Origin: Eutreptiella sp. 'Long Island Sound 2002'
Taxonomy: Eukaryota; Euglenozoa; Euglenophyceae; Eutreptiales; Eutreptiaceae
DNA length: 64,000 nt
Assembly (NCBI GenBank): GCA_964036045.1
Contig: OZ038383.1
Coordinates: 13,780,430-13,844,429, forward strand
Reading direction: 5' to 3'
Part shown: piece by piece, positions 20,208 to 30,024 of the stretch
Layout: every line of letters begins with the position of its first letter
Numbering within the stretch: the stretch's first letter is position 1
Made by a program: the position numbers and the translations under genes
Notes under the pieces: model-generated
What the model saw: the letters and a program-made list of their open reading frames with translations, nothing else
What the model was told of the DNA's origin: nothing
Database searches by the model: none

Positions 20208-20550
20208 CTGCATTGGCATTGCACTGTGATTCAATTTGTAGCCATTCGAATAGCTACTGTGCTGTGTACCCGTAGCTTGGTTAGCCCCTGGCATCGCACT
20301 GGTACCCCCTTGTCCGTTACTCACCGTACCTTCACCCTTGTCCCCAGCTCCCTCAACGGTCAGGCCCCCTCAATACCTCCCCTCCCTCTACAGCAGCTCC
20401 CTCAGAATTCTTCATCCTGGGCCTACCCTCTTCTTTCCTGGGGTGGTTCAGATCAACGCCCGGGAGCGCCGCCTCCAGGATCCTTCCCCACCTGCCTTCC
20501 GACATCTGGGGCCCCCGATTCTGGGGCCGTCCCGCCCTTTGGACCACGTT

Positions 20551-21272
20551 TCAAAACAGATGGGCTCCAGGCCTCCCTTCCCACCTCGTTTGCGCTTCCC
20601 ACCTCACGTAGCGGACCAACTGCGCCAGTACCTTGATCCCCCAGCCCTGGACCGTCCCCTGTTCCATCCTTTCCTTCTCACCTGCCCCCTCCCCCACCCT
20701 AGGAGGGGGCTGGCGGTGGTTGCGCCCCCGCCGCTGTGCCCCCCTTGCGAAATGGCGCAGCAGCAGCAAGGCCAATCCCCTTTTCGTCAATGCAAGCTCA
20801 GGGCTGGGGCTGTGCTTGCTGCTCACATTCCTGTCTGCAGCTGATATGCCTGCACTTTCCCGCCCCCCCTCGCAGCGCGTCCCCCTCTGCGGGGGCTTGT
20901 TACCGCCACTGTCACCCCTGCCGCGCTTTTAGGTCGGCAACCTCCCCTCAACACGTGTGTGTGGGGGGGGTGCTCTCCTCTAGGGTTGGGACAACCTGTG
21001 GCCAACTGTGGGCCGCTGCTGCCTCCTCCTCCTCCCCCCTGCGTTCCCTCACATGCACCTCGCTTTCCCTGTCCGCTAATGTTGTGACTTCGCTTCTGAT
21101 CCTCGCCCACGCCCGCCCCGAAAATCTCCTGTTCCGCCTCCGGCGCGATACCGGACTGCCAGAGCGATTGCAGCGGGCGGCGGTCCTCAGTGCCCGCATC
21201 TTCCCTCTCCGCCCGTTGTTCTCGCCCGCGCCCAGCCTTCCCTGCCTCTTGAACCCTCTCCCTCCTTATCAT
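20551..21272 (-). pseudogene. Decayed copy of the coiled-coil repeat protein
   Basis: Two minus-strand segments match parts of the protein at 25650-26639 in the same order: RAWARIRSEVTTLADRESEV (compare RAWRRIRGEAARLAEKNGEV) near 21110, and VQGWGIKVLAQLVRYVRWEA (compare VAGWTAGDVAELVRYVKWAG) at the end near 20600. They are in different frames, so this copy is broken. No function is known. Confidence 0.6.
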
Positions 21273-22318
21273 GATGTCAGCCTAGGCTAGCTGCAACTTG
21301 CCTATGGCCTGCACCTCCCCAATTTTCCTCCCCGGGCGAGCTGTGGGCGTGGCCGGTGGGCACTGGTTCTATGTCCTTTCCGTATTGTGCATTTCCTAAC
21401 TTTCCGCGGTTAGCCTGGCTTCCTTGAGCGGGGCGTCATTCACAGGGGCGTACTTTTGGCACACGTCCAGTGATCGGCATGGCATAAGGCCTATATGGAC
21501 ACCCTGGGCTCCTGCAGCTCTATTGGACCACCAGCAGCCGTATACTGGTACACAAAGCCAGATGCTCATTTTTTTGATGCATGGGGGCTGCCCCCCGGCG
21601 AGCATTACTCAAAGCGGCCTAACCAGGGGCAAGAGCGTTCATGGCGAGCCGAAGTCCAAAGCAACAAAAAGTATATACAACAAAAAGTATATGAACCTGT
21701 TCTTGTTTCGGCCTCAGCACTGACCAGGATCACCTGGGTACAGTGCACTGCCCTGCTTGGCACCAGAGGCCAGATGGTTACCTGAACACCCCGCTGGGTG
21801 GTGGACCTGAGTAAAGTGCGGAGAAAAGAAAAAAAGTAGAAAATGGAAAATTCACCATACATGAAGAGTGGGGAGTTGGCGCGGTCATGGTTGCCGAAAC
21901 CGGCAGTGGGGGGGGGGGGGGGGCTGCAGTTGACAGTGGGGAGCTGAACGAAGAGGAGAACGGGGAAAAAACTTGGGGGGACGTCACCTTTCCCGGAAGT
22001 CCAGTGCGGGGCGGAGACCCCTTGGTCGCTAGTGAAGCTTACCCTCCTTTCAGACTGAAGTATTAGGGAACTGTGCCCTTTGGAGTGATTGCTGTGGGTT
22101 TTGGGGGTGTGTTGAGGTGGAGAGTATTGGTTTTAGTAACTGTGCGGCCAAAAGTGTCATGTAGGTCCCACATGTACATATGTCCCTGTCATGAATGATG
22201 GTGACATCTGAAAATGTTGGTATGATTACCAAAAACATATGGTCGCTCATTTTGAGACCTTCTTGTCGTGTTTCCTCCCAATTGCCAATGAAAACAAATC
22301 ACATTTCTCAGCCCATGG
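21273..22318. other. Unassigned spacer with a G16 run
   Basis: About one kilobase without a supportable gene. A run of sixteen G lies at 21908-21923. Composition shifts from GC-rich on the left to mixed on the right. Confidence 0.4.
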
Positions 22319-22520
22319 CAAGTCCGAGCCAGAGTGGCAGGCAACACAGGCTACAGAATGGGGAAAGGGGGAGGAGCTCCAACGGGCGTGGGAGAAGCTA
22401 GGAGAGGAGGAGAGGACGGTACGAGAAATGGAGCAAAGGGTGGAGGATGCAGCTACCAGGGCAGATGGCCTGAAAAAACGGGGAACGTCATTGCTTGGAG
22501 ACCTTCGGGGAAGGGCTTTT
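22319..22520 (+). pseudogene. Fragment of the coiled-coil repeat protein
   Basis: Encodes LQRAWEKLGEEERTVREMEQ and on to VEDAATRADGLKKRG, matching HRRAWERIGEEEMRLREREA in the protein at 25650-26639. It joins directly to a truncated copy of the 815-base dispersed repeat, so the protein and the repeat may belong to one element family. Confidence 0.5.
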
Positions 22521-22763
22521 GGGCTTGGGGGACCGCTCAGGTATGATCTTCATGGACATCCTTGGCCGGTTCCTAAGTACAAGGGGTAGCTTCAGGGATG
22601 GGGCGGGTTAGCAGCAGAAGACAGCGGACAGCGGACATTGCGGGATGCCACGGGGAGAAAGTGCCACCGAAGACATGGATGGGGGGTGGGGTGGTAAGCA
22701 AGATTGAGCTTGGGCCAAGGCACATAAGGCGGTAACTGAACTCAAGGTGGTGCAAGGTGGCAT
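22521..22763 (+). repeat. Dispersed repeat R1, 5'-truncated copy
   Basis: Matches the last quarter of the 815-base repeat at 24023-24838, including ACTCAGGTATGATCTTCATGG (here with GCTCAGG), the GCGGGTT and GAGAAAGTGCCACCGAAG blocks, and the shared right end at GGTGCAAGGT. It lacks the left three quarters. Confidence 0.75.
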
Positions 22764-24022
22764 TCATGACCGTGCAGCAGCACAGCACATCCGGCAAAGG
22801 GGGCCAGCTAAGCACAAGTACAACACGCCCAATCCTTGAGGCGGACCACGAACCAGCACAGCACGCCTGACCGTGGCGGCCGGCCACCCACCAGCACAGC
22901 AAGCCAAAACGTAGCGGCGGACCACGCACCAGCACAGCAAGCCCAACGCAGGAGGCGCGCCGTGCACTGGTACAGCATGCCGGACCATGGAGGCTAGCCC
23001 AGCCATAAAACAGCACGCCAGACCATGGCGGCTGGTCACGGGCCAGCAACACACGCGCGACCATGGAGGCGGGCCACACACAAGTACATATGCCCAAACA
23101 TGGAGCGGGCCACGAACAAGCACAGCACGCCCAAAGATAGGGGCGGCCACGGCAACAGCAGCGCGCGCAGGAGGACCAATTGGTGGTGCATGACACGCGC
23201 TCAGGAGGCCAGCCCGTCCGTCCCGGCCCAATGCAATCAGAGCGACGGAAACATGAACAACGCATCAACAACCCAAACAGCAGACCGCGGCCCAAGGCAC
23301 CCGACAGCGGGACAAGCCAACTATTGGGCGGCAAAGACGACGGCCAACCAACGAAACCATCCAAGCATACTGCTTGCGACAACACAGGAACGCCAAACCG
23401 GCGCAAACCTAGCACAGGCAAGCCACTACAAACCACGCCCACCGCGTAACACGCCTTGTTGACGACCAAACACAACAACCCAACGCAGGCGGCCAAGCCC
23501 ATGCAGGTCTCAACTCAATCCCAGACAAGCCAACCTGGTGCGGCTAACACGACGGCAAACAAACACAACGCGCCGGGCACACCCCGGTCCCAGCACAACA
23601 AACCCCACAACCAACAGGCGGGCCACAACAAGACCCAGACAACAGCGACTCAACGCAACCGGCTGCGCACATGCCGGCCTTCAGCAGGGAAACCAACTCA
23701 GTACAGGTCAGCTACAAAGCGGCCAAGGACAACGCGCAGCCGAACACGGCAAGTCAAACATTGGTTGACCACGGCACAACCGACCAACGCCGCAGCAGGG
23801 AAGACGACTACACGAACAACGTCCGCCTGCGCAAATACCGGCTGCGGCGCAAAGGAACCAACTGCGAACAAGCCAAACATGAGGCGGGCAACACACACCC
23901 GCGCACCAACAAAACCGGTGCAGAACCAACGAGCTGACCGTAAACAGACCACACGCAAGCCAGCAAACACTAAACCAGCTAGGCATGCAGGGGTCAAAAC
24001 AGGTACGGCGTCCAATGGGTTG
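22764..24022. repeat. Degenerate C/A-rich minisatellite
   Basis: Imperfect repeats of a roughly 45-50-base unit with the core CACCAGCACAGCA and GCGGACCACG, strongest at 22830-23110 and fading to the right into a long A/C-rich stretch (CAACCAAC-like words). It keeps frames open by composition on both strands; none is credible as a gene. Confidence 0.6.
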
Positions 24023-24838
24023 ACGACACCCTGGTGTGCCAAGCCGACCGACGACCATACCCACGAACACAACAGAACACCGCAACTTTGTCATTACGCG
24101 ATCGACCGGCCAACAACAACAAACTACACCAAATCCCCCGCCCCTCCCGGAGACCGCAAGCTATACCGAGTCAGGAGGCGTGAGCACGCGTCTCAGTATG
24201 CGAGTCCCGTAGCACGAGCTTCTTCAAGTCGTCTCATGTCTACTGAAAAACTACCCACGTGGGGCTGGCCAAGACACAGGCCTGCGGCCCCTAGGCCCCG
24301 GAGTCCGGAGGTTGATGAGGAGCTGCCATGGGACCCTTTCCCACATATCAACTGCCCGAAGGAGAGGAATCTGAGACTTCGGTCGAACATGGGTTATCTC
24401 TGTGGGCAGAACCCGCTGTAGGGTGCTGCTTGCAAAGACGGCACCCTTCCACCACGTGGAGGAGCCGCTTTGTGGGGGCACGTGAAGTAGGGCCGTGGGT
24501 GGGCGAGTAAAAGCCCCTTGGTAAGTCCCCTCCGTGGGCAACCCCAGTCCCGAGATGACCTACCTACCTACCTTGTCGACCTTGGGGGAAGTGTTGTGGG
24601 GGTTGGGGGACCACTCAGGTATGATCTTCATGGATATCGCTGGTGTGTTCCTAACTACAAGGAGTAGCTTCAGGGATGCGGCGGGTTGGCAGCAAAAGAC
24701 ATTGCGGACAGCGGACACTGTGGGATGCCGCGGGGAGAAAGTGCCACCGAAGAAGAATGGGGGGGGGGTGGTAAGCAAGATTGAACTTGGGCCAAGGCAC
24801 AGAAGGTGGTAACTGAACTGAAGGTGGTGCAAGGTAGC
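24023..24838 (+). repeat. Dispersed repeat R1, full copy A
   Basis: About 815 bases, from GACACCCTGGTGTGCCAAGC to GGTGGTGCAAGGTAG, shared with 41432-42246 and in part with 22521-22763. The three copies share the right end but not the left. Inside are AT-poor blocks with no preserved frame. It could be the 3' part of a retroelement or a solo terminal repeat. Confidence 0.8.
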
Positions 24839-24843
24839 TTGGG

Positions 24844-25650
24844 GTGGGAGCAGCAGAGAGCGGGGACAGCAGTGTACGCACCGGAGGGCAGGGACCGGCA
24901 GGCAAGGGAGGGAAAAGGCATGCAGGGGCGTTGGAGGCTAGGCATGCGACGGGACACCGGGAAGGGAAAGGGGGAAAAGGGGGCGGACAGGGGCAACAGT
25001 GTCCGCAGCCCCAACGCTCGTTCAAGCAGCTGCCGCCGGGGTCGCCCCGTCAGGTGAGTGCGGCGGTGCGGGCGGAGGAGGAGAGGGAGGCGCGCCGCCA
25101 GCAGGCGGCGCGGTACGAGGCGCTGGCGCACATGGAGCGCGAGCGCCGTCGCCACCAGCCTCCGGAGCCGGGACCAGACACCATCTACCGGCTGCAGATG
25201 GGGTCAGGAAGGGCAGGGTCAGGGCGCCAGGGTGGACAGGAGGGGTCAGGAGAGGTGCACAGTGGACAACCCAGTGGCGGGCTGCGGAGAGAGGAAGCGC
25301 AGGCAGGACAGAGCAGCGCAGCGGCGGCGGGGCACAGCGGCCAGCGGGAGGGAGGGCAAGAGAGTGGGAGCCAGCGACGTGGACAGGCAGGCAGCGCGGT
25401 GCAGGGCAGGGGTGCGGGACTAGAAGAAGGCTGTAAGGGCAGGCATAGTGCACACGGTGCGCAAGGGAAAGGAGCGGGAGAAGAAGAGCTCCAGGGAAAG
25501 GGACACGGGAAGGCAGGACTCCTCGGAGTAGGCAGCAAGGGGCACGGGGCAGCGGGGCGAAAGGGCAAAGGGCAGGGGAAGGAGGTGGCCGTGGGTACAT
25601 GGGCTCACCGGTGTTCCCAGGGAAGGGATTCTGATGGTGCAGAGATGTAG
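24844..25650 (+). CDS. Low-complexity Gly/Gln/Arg-rich frame
   Basis: 268 codons rich in Gly, Gln, Glu, Arg and Ala (for example QGKGAGEEELQGKGHGKAGL). The segment AVRAEEEREARRQQAARYEA is a likely charged helix. It ends one base into the next frame, which is one step back in register. No domain is recognised and composition alone can hold such a frame open, so this is a weak call; it may be the first protein of the same mobile family as the next frame. Confidence 0.3.
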   Translation: MGAAESGDSSVRTGGQGPAGKGGKRHAGALEARHATGHREGKGGKGGGQGQQCPQPQRSFKQLPPGSPRQVSAAVRAEEEREARRQQAARYEALAHMERERRRHQPPEPGPDTIYRLQMGSGRAGSGRQGGQEGSGEVHSGQPSGGLRREEAQAGQSSAAAAGHSGQREGGQESGSQRRGQAGSAVQGRGAGLEEGCKGRHSAHGAQGKGAGEEELQGKGHGKAGLLGVGSKGHGAAGRKGKGQGKEVAVGTWAHRCSQGRDSDGAEM

Positions 25651-26639
25651 TGCCCCCAACCATCCCGCCAGTCATCCCGCCATTTCCACCACCACCTTAC
25701 CCTGCGATGAGGATGATGTACCCACCCCCACCAGCGTACCCGGGCGTGCCGTCGCAAGCACACGTACAGCAGCGCCCGCAGGCCGGTGGTACAACGTGGG
25801 GGGCACAGGGGGGGAAGGAAGAAGATCACAGGAGGGCATGGGAGAGGATAGGGGAAGAAGAGATGAGGCTGCGGGAGAGGGAGGCAAGGGTCATGGGAGG
25901 GGCGGACAGGGTGGCGAAGGCGTGCACAGAGGGGCCAGGTAGGCCGCAAGGAGGGGAGGCGCAGGCAGTGGAGGAGCTGCAGCAAGCGTGGGCGGACCTT
26001 CGGAGAAGGCAGGAGAGGGTGGAAAGGGCGAAACGGGAAGGCGGACGACCTGAGGAGGGAGGGGGGCCGGAGGGTCGCCCCCCACTGATGCCATTCAGGC
26101 AACCGGCTATCCCGCCGGAGCAGGAGAGTGAGATGCAGGAGAGGGCATGGAGGCGGATCAGGGGTGAGGCTGCGAGGCTGGCGGAGAAGAACGGGGAGGT
26201 GGCGGCGCGGGAGCGCAGGGTGCGGGAGCAGGAGGAGGCGGTGGCCCGAGGGGCGCACCAGGTCCTCCCGGACCCGGAAGGGGACACCCCCTCCACGGAT
26301 CTGGAGGGACGGTCGCCGTCCGGGAAAAGGGCCAGAGAGGAGGGAGAGGAGGCTGGGCAGGAGAGGGGGAAGCGGCGACGGGTGGAGGAACGGGGAGCAG
26401 GGCGAGCAGACGGGGCGCTGAGACGGGCCAGCCCAAGCCGGGAGCCAACGCTGACGGACTGGGGCTCCCAGTCGCCACCGCCGCGGCGGTATGCGCCGCC
26501 GCCGGTACAGAGGGGGCCCCGGACGGTCGCGGGCTGGACAGCGGGGGATGTGGCGGAGCTGGTCCGCTACGTGAAGTGGGCGGGGAGGACGAGGGGGGGG
26601 CGGGAGAGGCGAGGGACCCACCCCTTCAGCGACCTGTAG
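25650..26639 (+). CDS. Coiled-coil protein of a mobile repeat family
   Basis: Up to 329 codons; the first in-frame ATG is near 25707 and the true start is unknown. After a Pro-rich head come three related charged helices that look like an internal repeat: HRRAWERIGEEEMRLREREA, VEELQQAWADLRRRQERVER and QERAWRRIRGEAARLAEKNG. A basic region follows (GKRAREEGEEAGQERGKRRR), then a conserved tail, VAGWTAGDVAELVRYVKWAG. The helices and the tail recur in broken copies at 20551-21272 and 22319-22520, so this is a repeated family with some constraint on its protein. No enzyme or known domain is recognised. Confidence 0.5.
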   Translation: MPPTIPPVIPPFPPPPYPAMRMMYPPPPAYPGVPSQAHVQQRPQAGGTTWGAQGGKEEDHRRAWERIGEEEMRLREREARVMGGADRVAKACTEGPGRPQGGEAQAVEELQQAWADLRRRQERVERAKREGGRPEEGGGPEGRPPLMPFRQPAIPPEQESEMQERAWRRIRGEAARLAEKNGEVAARERRVREQEEAVARGAHQVLPDPEGDTPSTDLEGRSPSGKRAREEGEEAGQERGKRRRVEERGAGRADGALRRASPSREPTLTDWGSQSPPPRRYAPPPVQRGPRTVAGWTAGDVAELVRYVKWAGRTRGGRERRGTHPFSDL

Positions 26640-27440
26640 CAGGGCGGGGAGGCCCAGGGAAAGGGGGCCTGAGATGGAGGAGGGCCGGTGAATGAGGATG
26701 CTGGGAAAGGCGCTCCCGGGGGTGAGCCTTGACTGTCCCCAGCAGCGGGGCAAGAAGCCCAGGGTTCGGATGCTGCGGGAGCTGTTGCAGCGGGAGGGGT
26801 GGTATGAGGGCGAGGCGTAGGGCGGGGCAGGAGCAGGCCCGCAGTGCTCATCATCATCAACACGGGGGCGCCAGGCGCCTGGGGAGTGCAGGAGGGACGG
26901 GCAGACGAGAGGCAGGGAGGGCTGCAGGAGCAGACGACTCGGGGAATCGGCAAAGGTAGGAGATGGTAAAGGGAGCGCGTGGAGGACACAAGGAGTGATG
27001 GACAGGCGCGGAGGGGCGCGGGTGAACAGGAAAGGGCAGGGACACGGGCGGCGGTGGTGGGTGACCAGCACGGCAGCAGGGGATGTGGTGATGGCGGACA
27101 TGGACAAGAACCCCCAGCGGAGGGAACTGGGTCCGCGGCGTCAAGGGCTGGAGCTGCGGAGTACGGGAGCGCCGACGGGTGCGGACGGAGTGGCCGGGCA
27201 GTCGGAGACGGGAAGTACCGTGGGTACCGCATACAGCGCGGCCCAGAGCGAGAAGCTTGACATGATGCCGAAGTACAGGTGGACTGGGGTACTGTAATGG
27301 TGTGCTGGTGGAGTACGGCGAGCGGTGGTAAGGAACCGGGCTGCGATGCCAAAAGCGCTGGCGGGGATACTCAGCGTGGGGTCGTGACAGACGCGAACAG
27401 CAGAGGTGACATCCCTAGTGACCCCTTTTGCACACCATGG
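26640..27440. other. G-rich tail of the repeat family
   Basis: Purine-rich on the plus strand, without a supported gene. Several short frames exist by composition only. Confidence 0.35.
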
Positions 27441-27707
27441 TGCCATGTCCTATGTTCAACCGGTGTTCAACTGACTTCACCTGGGCCCTTGAACCACCCC
27501 TGAACAGCGGTTGAACACCCCCACCGCGCGTAGTGCAATTTTACCAAAAATTAAACTTTTGACGTATCACCATGCCATTCCAAACCATCCATGACGATGT
27601 ACCATGCTTTTAACAACATACTAATGCCCAATGCACTATTCCATGCCATACCCCTCACATTGCCACTCCCTTTCTATCATGTCCAAGAGTAGCGTCAACG
27701 CCGCCTT

Positions 27708-27733
27708 GGTGTTCAACCATGCGGTTGAACACC
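27708..27733. repeat. Inverted repeat GGTGTTCAACC / GGTTGAACACC
   Basis: An 11-base inverted repeat with a 4-base centre (ATGC). Its arm recurs in the palindrome at 27921-27944 and singly near 27455-27515. Confidence 0.8.
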
Positions 27734-27920
27734 CCACTTGACACATTCCCCTAAGCTTTGACCTTCATTGTGGTCCTTTGGCTTCCATTCTATCGTGGAT
27801 GGTGTTCAGAGGTTTTTGCAGTGTGCACCTGCCTTATCCAAATCAATTATAACCACAAAACCATGGATTTTCTGCTACTTTCATATTGCCGCCCATACGC
27901 GTTCGGCCATGTTCAACTGC

Positions 27921-27944
27921 GTGTTCAACCGCGCGGTTGAACAC
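27921..27944. repeat. Perfect 24-base palindrome
   Basis: GTGTTCAACCGC followed by its exact reverse complement. It runs directly into the 10-base tandem repeat at 27934-27973. Confidence 0.85.
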
Positions 27945-27973
27945 GGTTGAACACGGTTGAACACGGTTGAACA
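27934..27973 (+). repeat. Four tandem copies of CGGTTGAACA
   Basis: Four exact 10-base units, which are the right arm of the adjacent palindrome repeated. This suggests slippage from the palindrome arm. Confidence 0.85.
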
Positions 27974-29487
27974 CACACTGGAGCGCGTTAGGAGAAATGC
28001 CGCACGTAATCGCAATCACACAACAATGGCACCAACAATTCACGTCAAATTGGATGAACAATCCCAGTGCCTGTCACCATGGGAACCCCAGGTCCAGGAG
28101 TTCAGTGCGCATCGGAGCGGGAAGGCGGTGCCACGCGATAGATGTATACGCCAATGTTGCCCGCTCGAAGTGCTGGGCCTACGAGGATCGCATTGCCTAC
28201 TGTGGACCCATGGGCGGTTCACTCGTGCATGCTGCGTGAAGGAAATCTCGGTCGTCTAATCCCAACAATCCGTCGTCTAAGCCTTCCACGAGCAGGGCCA
28301 CAATCCAGTCCGTAAGTAAACCCCCCCCCCTCGCCATGAACCCATGGCGTCCCGGAAGGGAAGAGAGTCGGGGAACAAAGGCAAAGCACAAGGATAGGGG
28401 ACAGCAGCACAACAGAGTGGGCAGGGTGAGGGTGCGACACGACACCAGGGAAAACGGTAGGGACAACAGAGAGGGGCATGGGTAGAACACACGGGTGGCA
28501 CACAAGGGTGAGAGCACCGCAACGGCAGAGACGGCGGATGGAATTGTACAGACAGGGCCGCCAGAGTCAGGCGGGTAGGAGGTGAGGAGGGGAGCAATGG
28601 CGTGTCACGAGGTGAGGGCACAGGGTGGCGGGGCAGGGGACACACGGTGAGGAGCACAGGGCACACGCAGGGCGCGCGTGAACAGCGATGCGCACAACAA
28701 AAAGGGCAACAAAGGGAGAAAGAGCAGAAGAAGCGGAGGGACAGTGCCGCGCGGGTGGAGGGGGATGCGGGGGGCCAACACCGGCACCAATATACACCAC
28801 GTCTCGCACAGAATACGGCCATGCCGTTGACCCGCATTGAACCGTACCAGCCGCCCCGCCCCACCATCCGGGAGTTGATGGAGGGAAGGCCGGCGGGGGC
28901 GGACAACGGGGGAATCCCCCCGAAGGGGTATCTGGGGACGCCGCCCAAGTCGGCCTACAGGACGGAGGACAGGGCGGAGGCCCAGAGGCGTGTGAGAGCG
29001 CGCGAGATACAGCCCTGGCGTGAAGAAGACGAGCGGAGAGCACACGGAGCAGGAGAGCAACAGTAAGGGGGCGGGCGAGAGACAGGGAGAAGAGAGGGAC
29101 GAGAGGAGAGGGACGCGAGGGAGGGGCGTTCAACTGGCATGGCCAGGCACCGCCAAGGGGCAAGCCCCAAGAGGGCGAAGGGACAGGACGCGAGCACAGA
29201 GAGGAAACAAGACCCGAACGCTTGTGCAGTGCTGTCGTGCGTGCGTGCAGGGAAGAGGGTACCACGGGGCAGGAAGCATAGCGGGAAAGGGAAACAAAAA
29301 CACCAACAAGCACAGCCGGAGAGCGAACAGCACAGAGCGAGAAGGCGGCAGGGGAACGGGGCGGAGTAAACGAAGCAGATGAGGGGACACAGGTGGCAAA
29401 AAAAAAAAGCGACGCAGGGGGGCAGGGCCAGGAGGAAGAGCCCCCAGCAAGTCAAGAAGGAAGCACACCACCCACACAAAAGGGGGA
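27974..29487. other. Purine-rich spacer left of element 2
   Basis: About 1.5 kb, strongly purine-rich on the plus strand from 28320 on. One short frame ending at 29066 encodes MPLTRIEPYQPPRPTIRELM and on, which looks protein-like, but it has no known relatives to me and no conserved partner in the window. Otherwise nothing is supported. Confidence 0.35.
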
Positions 29488-29492
29488 GGTAA
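29488..29492. repeat. Target-site duplication of element 2, left
   Basis: GGTAA directly before the 5' LTR; repeated directly after the 3' LTR at 40254-40258. Confidence 0.9.
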
Positions 29493-30024
29493 TGTAAGTG
29501 CGGCTAGCCCCATCTGCTCAGATTTTCAGACATTCTGCCCAGATTGGCTACATTTTGGTCATTTTCTTTGCTTCGGCGGAATCGCCGCCTCGCAGCTCAG
29601 TCTCAGGATATTTCCTATATATTTCTGATATGCCGGATTTGATTCCGCGGTCCATTTCCCGTAAATCTGCCGCGTTCCGCTATTTTAGCTGGAATCGCCA
29701 TTTGCCGCTGACGCGCGCTCGCGGGCCAGATCGGCCAAACATTTTTACATAATTGGATTATTTAAATCTTTTCAGACAGTTTTGGACACTCAGATGTATT
29801 TAGAAGAATTCGCCTCAATTTTCTTCATAGACTGGGATTTTCTGCCGGATAACAATCAGCATGGACCTTGCTTCTGTTGTCGCTGCTCTCGCCTCCGTTG
29901 GTGTCCGAGTATCCGGTTCTACCCCCAATAACAACATCCAGGGAGACTCCTCGCGTGCCTGCCCCACTGGTCTTGCCGGCCCCGAGCCCTCCGGCACCCA
30001 CAACGACCCAGGGCAGCACTTTCA
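29493..30024 (+). repeat. 5' LTR of element 2
   Basis: 532 bases, TGTAAGTGCG...CACTTTCA. A TATTTAAA at 29759-29766 is a candidate core promoter, about 95 bases before the ATG at 29861. The last 164 bases of the LTR are open in the gag frame. Confidence 0.95.

Noticed and set aside
22764-23460. Regularly spaced repeats considered as a CRISPR array.
   Set aside because: Units are contiguous and imperfect with no unique spacers, in a eukaryotic repeat context.
22573-23502. Long minus-strand frame rich in Cys, Trp and Gly at 22573-23502.
   Set aside because: It is held open by the composition of the underlying C/A-rich minisatellite and has no domain; the opposite strand is open for the same reason.
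25605-27352. Pro/Ser/Leu-rich minus-strand frames of up to 500 codons.
   Set aside because: They are the antisense of the purine-rich coiled-coil family, with repetitive composition and no domain; the plus-strand frame has conserved homologues in the window.
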